Origin: Toxorhynchites rutilus septentrionalis
Lineage: Eukaryota; Arthropoda; Insecta; Diptera; Culicidae
DNA: 64,000 nucleotides
NCBI RefSeq assembly: GCF_029784135.1
Contig: NC_073746.1
Coordinates: 300,025,614 to 300,089,613 of the forward strand
Direction of reading: 5' to 3'
Below, piece by piece: positions 57,985 to 64,000 of the stretch (position 1 is its first letter; every line of letters begins with the position of its first letter). Under the pieces are notes generated by a model. It was not told the DNA's origin. It did no database searches and was given only the letters and a program-made list of their open reading frames with translations. Both the position numbers and the translations under genes were made by a program.

Positions 57985-58740
57985 AACGTAACTCCTAAAC
58001 ATATATTTTTACCATAATGATGTATTTGGAAAAGTTGTTGAAAATTATAAGAAACATAAAATTTCATGTACATGACGGTATAACACGACAAACATATTAA
58101 AAGAGTCTATTTACTATAAAAAAGAGAATAAATTAGAAATATTTTTTTAAATATCTCGAGAATGAATGCATTTAGAAGGATGTTGATCAAGAGCTTTTTT
58201 TTATTTTAAATCACATCTGGATTCTTATTTTGTGGTCAAAAATGATTGTTAACATACAAAAATACGAAGTTTCGAAAATTCATAAAAATTGGACGCTCCA
58301 CAAAGTTTGTCAAAAATAGTTTTACCAACTTTGACTCATTTTTTAATTTTTCAAATGAATTTTATTTTATTTGAAAAAATAAAAAAAAATACAGAAACAA
58401 ATTTAAAAGTAAATTAAAATTAAAGAAAGACAAGAAGATTTTTTTCAAATATCTCGAGAATAACTGCATTTCGATGGAGATTGACAATAAGATTTTTTAT
58501 TTTAAATCAAATCAGGATTCATATTTAGTGGCTAAAAATGATTGTTAACATACAAAAATTCGAAGTACCGAAAATTCATAAAAATTCGATGTCCTGCAAA
58601 GTTCGTCAAAAATAGATTTTCCATCCTGGACTGATTTTATAAATTTTCTACATGATTTCTATTCCATATGAAAAAATGGAAACAAATTTAAAAAATATAT
58701 ACTTCAGATATTGCAAATTAAAGTTTTTTTTGACGTAGAA

Positions 58741-59187
58741 CTACGTCTTTCAGGAATGATGCCAAATCAGAAAACAGGTCACGTTTTTATGAAATAAAGT
58801 TAACGTTAATAACTATTTTCACTGTGAATGAATTGTCATGATTTGCATACCAATCGAATCGGAAATTCTTTAAGATTTGTTTGATATGCTATACATAACA
58901 ATTTGCTAATCTCTAAACGGTTTAAATTCATTAAAACTGGAATAACTTTCCCATATATTTGTTCTGTCGATTTGTGTGCTAACCTTACCTGTATTTCGAA
59001 TGCTTATAACTCGAACATTTCTTAACAGATCGGAAAGATGTTTGCGTCAATTGATAGGAAGTATTTCTAAGCGTCTATCACAATTAATAAAATATTATTT
59101 TTCATGAGATGAACAATTGAATAACTGTAAAATTTCAAGCGTTATCTAAACGCCCTAACTACCAAGTTTTGATTGGGCCGATTTACG
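58741..59187. other. Stretch with part of a dispersed repeat
   Basis: 59035-59180 resembles 14440-14620 (see the Helitron-like element there). The rest is unremarkable AT-rich DNA. Confidence 0.45.
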
Positions 59188-59465
59188 GTTTCCCCAACAC
59201 AGACTTCAAAATCGATGTACCTGTGGAAATCCGCTTTGCAAATATATATGCAAGTGGGGGTATTTTTGTTCCCAGCGAACTGTGTTTCCCTAATACGGAA
59301 TTCAAAATCAATGTGCCTGGGGGAATCCGCTTTGTCAAAACATGCAAGTCGGGGGTATTTTTTTCCCCACTCAGCTGTGTTTTCCTAACACGAACTTCAA
59401 AATTAATGTGCCTGGGTGAATCCGCTTTGTAAATACATGCAAGTCACGGGTATTTTTTGGTGTTG
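59188..59465. repeat. Three-copy ~95-bp minisatellite
   Basis: Starts of the unit ('gtttccc.aa.acgaacttcaaaat') are at 59188, 59283 and 59380. Units contain 'atccgctttg', 'catgcaagtcgggggtattttt'. The 87-codon frame across it is a repeat by-product. Confidence 0.88.
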
Positions 59466-59741
59466 TGTACTGTTGTACTCGCTTGTCGTTGTGCAGACCG
59501 GAATATGTTTCTCTAAAACGTCATTTCGTCATTTCAGATACTAGAGGTGAATGAGCTTTCGCATGAGATGTGCAGTAATTTCAGATGAAAGTCTAAAATA
59601 CAATGATCGTTTGACAATTCTTCCGTTCACATATTTTGGTAGTCCTAGGCATAATATCAAACGTAAAAGGACGTTCATCAAATTTATTTGTAACGAAGAA
59701 CATAATCTATTACAAAAATTTCGATGCATTCTAAAATAATA

Positions 59742-59880
59742 TTGGGTTGGGGAAAAAGAAATGTTGTGTTTCTGATCGAAATTTGACGCTTTATTTAACA
59801 TACTTAAAATTATCCAATTTAAGTCAAATATGCGCCGTTTTGTTCGCAAACTTGTTGCCATTTAGAAGGCAACTTTATTA
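59742..59880 (+). mobile_element. Mariner-type terminal fragment
   Basis: It begins TTGGGTTGGGGAAAAAGAAA after 'aata' and continues with text typical of the untranslated end of mariner elements ('gacgctttatttaacatacttaaa'). It is cut off at about 59880, where LINE 3' sequence starts. Confidence 0.5.
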
Positions 59881-59979
59881 TAGACAAGTAGACAACGAAT
59901 TACATACATTTCATTACAATTACAATATACTTAATGAATAATTTATAGCTATATTTATGAAAATCAATTATAAGAGGTA

Positions 59980-60838
59980 TCATGTCTTTAGTATTAATAA
60001 TAAATTACGAACTGCAACGCAGCAAACATATATTACAAAACTGTAATTCACGAATACAATGCTTTCAGTCAATGACTTTTTCAATAATTTCTTCGTCATC
60101 GTCACATCAATTACATTACTGTACTTATGGTACGTTCTCATCATTCTATTAAGTGGACCATTCATAGCATATAAAGTTCGAAATGAAGTTGGTTTACACA
60201 AATTCCGTGCTCACAAGGCTCGTGTTGGTGCATAAAAATTTAGATTTTCAAGTAAGTTTTCAGAGCTAATCCTGTGTGAAACTAAGTCAATTAAACATGA
60301 AATTGTGGTTTCTCTGCGTTTCTCAAGTGTTTCAATGTTTTTTTAACATACAACGAGCTTCATATGGGGGAAGGGGAGATGTTGTTCAGCCTAGCCTTTC
60401 TCAGGGCAAATAATAAAAATTGTTTTTGTACTGATTCTATTCGATTGGAGTGCAGTTCTTGATAGGGTGCCCATACAACACTGCAATATTCTAAAATAGA
60501 TCTAACAAAACTTATATACAATGTTTTTATTGTGTATGGATCACTGAAATTGTAACTAAATCTTTTTATGAAACCGAGCATACTATTTGCTTTATTGATC
60601 ATTGTATTGTAATGTTCGCCAAAAGTAAGTTTCGAATCAAGAATTATACCTAAATCTCTAATTTTGACGCATCTCTCTACAGTTTCAAATCCTAGAGAAC
60701 ATATGAAGTCATAAGTTTCATGTTTTCGAGTATACGATATAATATTACATTTTTTCACATTAATATCTAAAAGACTTTTCACGCACCATTCGAAGAAAAC
60801 ATCTACTTCTTGTTGGAAAATCACAAGGTCACTACATT
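59980..60838 (-). pseudogene. Jockey/CR1-like reverse transcriptase C-terminus
   Basis: The frame enters from the gap (FQQEVDVFFEWCVKSLLDIN, then KCNIISYTRKHETYDF), has the thumb motif VKIRDLGIILDSKLTFGEHY and SFVRSILEYCSVVWAPYQ, and is open to 60360. After a frameshift the C-terminal segment (APTRALRARNLCKPTSFRTL, ending near 59980) follows in another frame. RT catalytic motifs would lie in the gap. Confidence 0.82.
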
Positions 60839-61338
60839 NNNNNNNNNNNNNNNNNNNNNNNNNNNNNNNNNNNNNNNNNNNNNNNNNNNNNNNNNNNNNN
60901 NNNNNNNNNNNNNNNNNNNNNNNNNNNNNNNNNNNNNNNNNNNNNNNNNNNNNNNNNNNNNNNNNNNNNNNNNNNNNNNNNNNNNNNNNNNNNNNNNNNN
61001 NNNNNNNNNNNNNNNNNNNNNNNNNNNNNNNNNNNNNNNNNNNNNNNNNNNNNNNNNNNNNNNNNNNNNNNNNNNNNNNNNNNNNNNNNNNNNNNNNNNN
61101 NNNNNNNNNNNNNNNNNNNNNNNNNNNNNNNNNNNNNNNNNNNNNNNNNNNNNNNNNNNNNNNNNNNNNNNNNNNNNNNNNNNNNNNNNNNNNNNNNNNN
61201 NNNNNNNNNNNNNNNNNNNNNNNNNNNNNNNNNNNNNNNNNNNNNNNNNNNNNNNNNNNNNNNNNNNNNNNNNNNNNNNNNNNNNNNNNNNNNNNNNNNN
61301 NNNNNNNNNNNNNNNNNNNNNNNNNNNNNNNNNNNNNN
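60839..61338. other. Assembly gap of exactly 500 N
   Basis: All bases are N; the round length suggests a placeholder for a gap of unknown size. Open frames that run across it are meaningless there. Confidence 1.
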
Positions 61339-61636
61339 CACGAGGAGAGGAAACAACTGAGGGGGAGGACGAGGTCGATTGTTGAACGGGAGCGGGATCA
61401 GTAGGGCTGGGAGGCAAGTTCGGTAGTAGAGCGGAAGCGGGAGCGGGAGATTGAGGGGGCGAGGAGGAAAAGTTTGCCAATTTTCTTGAGGGGGGCTTGT
61501 TAAGGTAGATTACCTCTTTCTCTGAAGAGACATCTTCTGAGGGGGGAACGCGTTTAAGCGACTTCCCAGCCCCCGTTGTAGCTAGTGAGGAGGAAACAGT
61601 AGTTTCAATCTCCATGTCAACATGACATTCTGCCAT
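61339..61636 (-). CDS. ORF1-like N-terminus of the LINE (partial)
   Basis: Starts with MAECHVDMEIETTVSSSLAT at 61636 and is open into the gap (99 codons visible). It is rich in Ser and Pro (SSPPQSPAPASALL), which is common for the variable N-terminal part of LINE ORF1 (Gag-like) proteins; the zinc knuckles expected further on would lie in the gap. Assignment rests on position and orientation relative to the RT part, not on a domain. Confidence 0.45.
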
Positions 61637-61640
61637 TACG

Positions 61641-62515
61641 GCAGTTATAAAATAATATAATTTTTATTTTTTTTTATATTTCTAAACCTAATATATATTA
61701 TACCTAAATCGCACACCAATGCGAATGAATTGAAACGGTGTCCCAATCGAACCGCGTGGCAATCGCTCGGCACAGATGCAACGGTATATCGCACCAAAAC
61801 ACGATGATGGAATCGATGACGATGCTAAAGCACACACAGCGATGATACGGCACACGCACCGCGTCCGCCGTGGAGGACTTCTTCCTCACGCTGGTAGTGA
61901 TTGCTGCTCTCCTCACTCGCGCAATAAAGAGAACCCCGTTAGGGCGAAATAACTTCACCAGCCACGAACTGATAACGGTATAATCTCCACTCTATAATAG
62001 ACGCGAACAAATTTGCGACCGATGTCTTCGGACTGCGCGAGCTGAATGTGCTTGTTCGTTCGTGAATATAAATTTGATGCATTTGTGAATACCGTATATT
62101 TGCTAATTGAACTGATTTTCAGTTCGCGGTATGTTTGTGCTTGCAAAAAAAAAGTGCGGGTTTCGGCCAATGTTCGATTTATCGAACAGTCATTTCCCGG
62201 AAAATGGAAAATGGGAAAAAATAATTCTTGAACATTGGGGTTTCTTTACCATCAATAATCCAAATTACATCAATGGCTTTCGTCAAAAAAATAATTTTTA
62301 CAGCTTGGTCGTTAATGGGTTAAATCCAAAAATAACGAAAAAATCTGTACCATTTCATATAAATCTGTACGTGTGGCAACTCTGCATACAAGTACCCGGA
62401 GTCTTCGAGAAAAAATAACATAGAAAATAGCAATATTAAAATTAAATCTGGGTAAGTTTAATTTTTTCACGCGAAATTGCGATTGTTTCTTTAATTTACA
62501 AAAAAATTAAACAAA
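61641..62515. other. Stretch between the LINE and the receptor gene
   Basis: It holds the presumed 5' untranslated part of the LINE (to about 61700-62000) and AT-rich DNA downstream of the receptor gene. No further gene recognised. Confidence 0.4.
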
Positions 62516-63882
62516 TCATGTTGTCATTCGTAACTGAATCACCACAATGAGATAGCTCGTCATGGTTGCCAAGGCCTGGAAATCAAAAGAATTGATTATT
62601 ACTAAATTACATTCTAGGTATTCATCTTTCAGATGCTTACTACATACAACAACGAGAAATCAATAGTAAACATGCCGCAGTTCTGAATTCTATTGTCTCG
62701 ATGAAGTAATTCCAAGCTGAACACCTCAATCTGAAACGAAAAATACGTACTCAACACCGCCCACAAGTAAAGCAATTATACCATCTGATCCAATCGTTCG
62801 TGTGTCTCCCTTCTCGAAAAATCATCCAGTATAGAGCCCGTTTTCTCTGCCTAAAATTGAAAAGCTGATTTAGTTACCAAAATGCATCCAACGGGCTGAC
62901 CATTTACTCTTTCCGTGAACTGCGTAAAACTTTCCACCAGATAGTAAAACTGACAAAGTGAGAACACTGACAACGACACCAAAAATCCGTACGAATCAAG
63001 AGACACGTTTGTATTCCCATTGAACTGCGCCATCAGCGCCCGGTACATTCCAAATAATCCCGTTATGATAATCATAAAATCTTTGATGATTATCAACAAC
63101 AGCGAGATGTCGTACATCTGACAGTAGCCATGCACTATGCGTGAAAGTTCTCCATGCCAACAAGCTAGCTGGCGAAGTTCTGCGATCATTTCGTCGTGAA
63201 GATTGCACTGCTTTTTGGGATTTACACTCCAATAGTGACGATTCCGCTCGAACTGTTTCAATTGCCAGTTTATTCTACTGATTCTTCGGTTTATCAACCG
63301 ATAGACATGTGCCCCCAAGTATCCGGCCGCTACAAACAAATTGGTCAATGCGGCACTTATACCGAAATCAAACACTTCATACAACGCATCTCCTATCGAT
63401 GCGAGGGCACCGGCTTGGAAGAACTGAGGCATTTTCATGACAACAACTCCAGCGAGGACGACACCATCGATGAAGATCGCTTTGAAAAGGAAGCGCGACA
63501 GTAACTTGCCATCGAAGCATTCCCGAACATCGCCCCGAAGTCGATACCATAGACGGACGTAGTGATTGAGTAGTTGGCAAATGCTACTCCTCCGAAGAAG
63601 CCCTGTCAAACAGGTGACGATCACAGCGGTGTAGGCGCAACAAAAGGAGGCCCCCAACAGAAGCTGGTTGTTCTGTTGACCGGTGGATGTTTCAAAAAAG
63701 AACGTTTCTAGGAAGTATCGACCGAAAACAAAGGCGTATACTGCGATGTACAGCATGGAGTAGACAATGGCGATGTCTGACCGATAGAAACGCCGCTCGG
63801 AATGGTTGAAGCAATAGGGAAATAGTCCGAGCAATCGAAGAATGCGAATAAGGGAATGAAAGGTTATCACAGCCAAGGACAT
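62516..63882 (-). CDS. Gustatory receptor (insect 7tm_7 type), four exons
   Basis: Exon 1 (62908-63882, 325 codons) starts MSLAVITFHSLIRILRLLGL and contains several hydrophobic membrane segments (about residues 36-55, 75-95, 130-150, 165-190, 255-275, 295-315). Three short phase-0 introns follow: 62851-62907 (57 bp, donor GTAAAT), 62731-62781 (51 bp) and 62576-62640 (65 bp, donor GTAAGC). Exon 2 (62782-62850) reads AEKTGSILDDFSRRETHERL and DQM; exon 3 (62641-62730) IEVFSLELLHRDNRIQNCGM, then FTIDFSLLYV; exon 4 (62516-62575) ALATMTSYLIVVIQLRMTT and stop. The total of 397 residues is the usual length. The C-terminal TSYLIVVIQL matches the TYhhhhhQF signature of insect gustatory receptors, and 'CGMFTIDFSLLY' the conserved part before it. 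Such receptors are ligand-gated cation channels in the membrane of taste neurons; the ligand cannot be told. If exon 1 were not spliced it would end at 62851 with an unrelated tail. No inactivating change seen. Confidence 0.93.
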
Positions 63883-64000
63883 GGTCCTATTTCTGGTGGG
63901 AAGATAAACAAATGGTTAACGATGCAGCGGTTTGGCGACTGTCTTTTGGTAGCCGATTTGATTGAGTTCGATTCGTTATTAATATGCGTAGGAAAATCGA
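63883..64000. other. Upstream region of the gustatory receptor
   Basis: 118 bp before the start codon on the minus strand. No clear TATA box or initiator could be singled out. Confidence 0.4.

Larger units (their letters stand above)
56100..58740. repeat. Dispersed repeat interrupted by a LINE
   Basis: Left part 56100-56540 is the reverse complement of 33990-34345; right part 57985-58740 is a direct match to 33712-34050. Within the right part a ~300-bp unit is tandemly duplicated (58140-58400 and 58448-58700; 'atatctcgagaat', 'aaaaatgattgttaacatac'). Left and right parts together form an inverted-repeat arrangement. Confidence 0.75.
59881..61640 (-). mobile_element. Jockey/CR1-like LINE spanning the sequence gap
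   Basis: On the minus strand, an ORF1-like start (61636) precedes the gap, and an RT C-terminal part follows it. The frames fit one element in one orientation, but the 500-N gap between them means that continuity is inferred. An AATAAA-like signal (revcomp near 59868) lies close to the presumed 3' end. Confidence 0.65.

Overview
The window reads as animal (insect) nuclear DNA, most likely from a mosquito or related fly. The reasons are: one intron-bearing gustatory-receptor gene of the insect chemoreceptor type, one intron-bearing nuclear tRNA-Ile(UAU) gene, AT-rich spacers, several Tc1/mariner elements of the DD37E kind known from mosquitoes, jockey- and I-clade LINEs, tRNA-derived SINEs, Helitrons, and no operon-like coding. 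The species cannot be fixed from the sequence alone. A run of exactly 500 N (60839-61338) marks a scaffold gap.

Layout. 1-1510: part of a large fold-back element. 2649-3945 and 27220-28503: two degenerate copies of one DD37E Tc1/mariner-like transposon. 5899-9650: two 5'-truncated LINEs (jockey-type, then I-type with RNase H). 10747-12434: a TIR element with nested palindromes. 14440-18974: Helitron ends, including a Helitron carrying about 1.6 kb of an 8-bp microsatellite. 19120-22865: a roughly 2 kb pyrimidine-rich TCTCTAC-type array split by a retroposon and by a hAT MITE. 25816-26757: a LINE with clear target-site duplications. 29466-31620: alternating palindromic modules hit by a SINE. 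32448-33632: a second Helitron. 36656-37275: a MITE. 38353-38537: tRNA-Ile(UAU). 39566-45545: nested elements, including a 4.2 kb TIR element that encodes a spliced, DUF7869-like presumed transposase and is itself split by a piggyBac-like MITE. 46803-55421: an almost unbroken stack of DNA transposons (pogo-like, fold-back, hAT, mariner, MITEs, SINE). 56100-58740: a repeat split by a LINE with a 24-bp duplication. 59188-61636: a minisatellite, a mariner fragment, and LINE parts around the gap. 62516-63882: the gustatory receptor on the minus strand.

The only genes that look intact and host-owned are the gustatory receptor (four exons, about 397 residues, C-terminal exons found by splicing) and the tRNA. 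Almost everything else is mobile-element DNA, mostly decayed, with a readable insertion order: several hosts can be ordered by nested insertions and target-site duplications. The stretches 2080-2640, 3946-5330, 24090-25800 and 38100-39500 are less AT-rich and look single-copy within the window. They may be ordinary intergenic or intronic sequence, but no gene was recognised in them.

The most interesting candidates are the DUF7869-type transposon with an AATT target duplication and four subterminal repeats, the Helitron family whose 5' subterminal microsatellite has grown with different units in different copies, and the repeated occurrence of long fold-back (palindromic) elements from at least five families.
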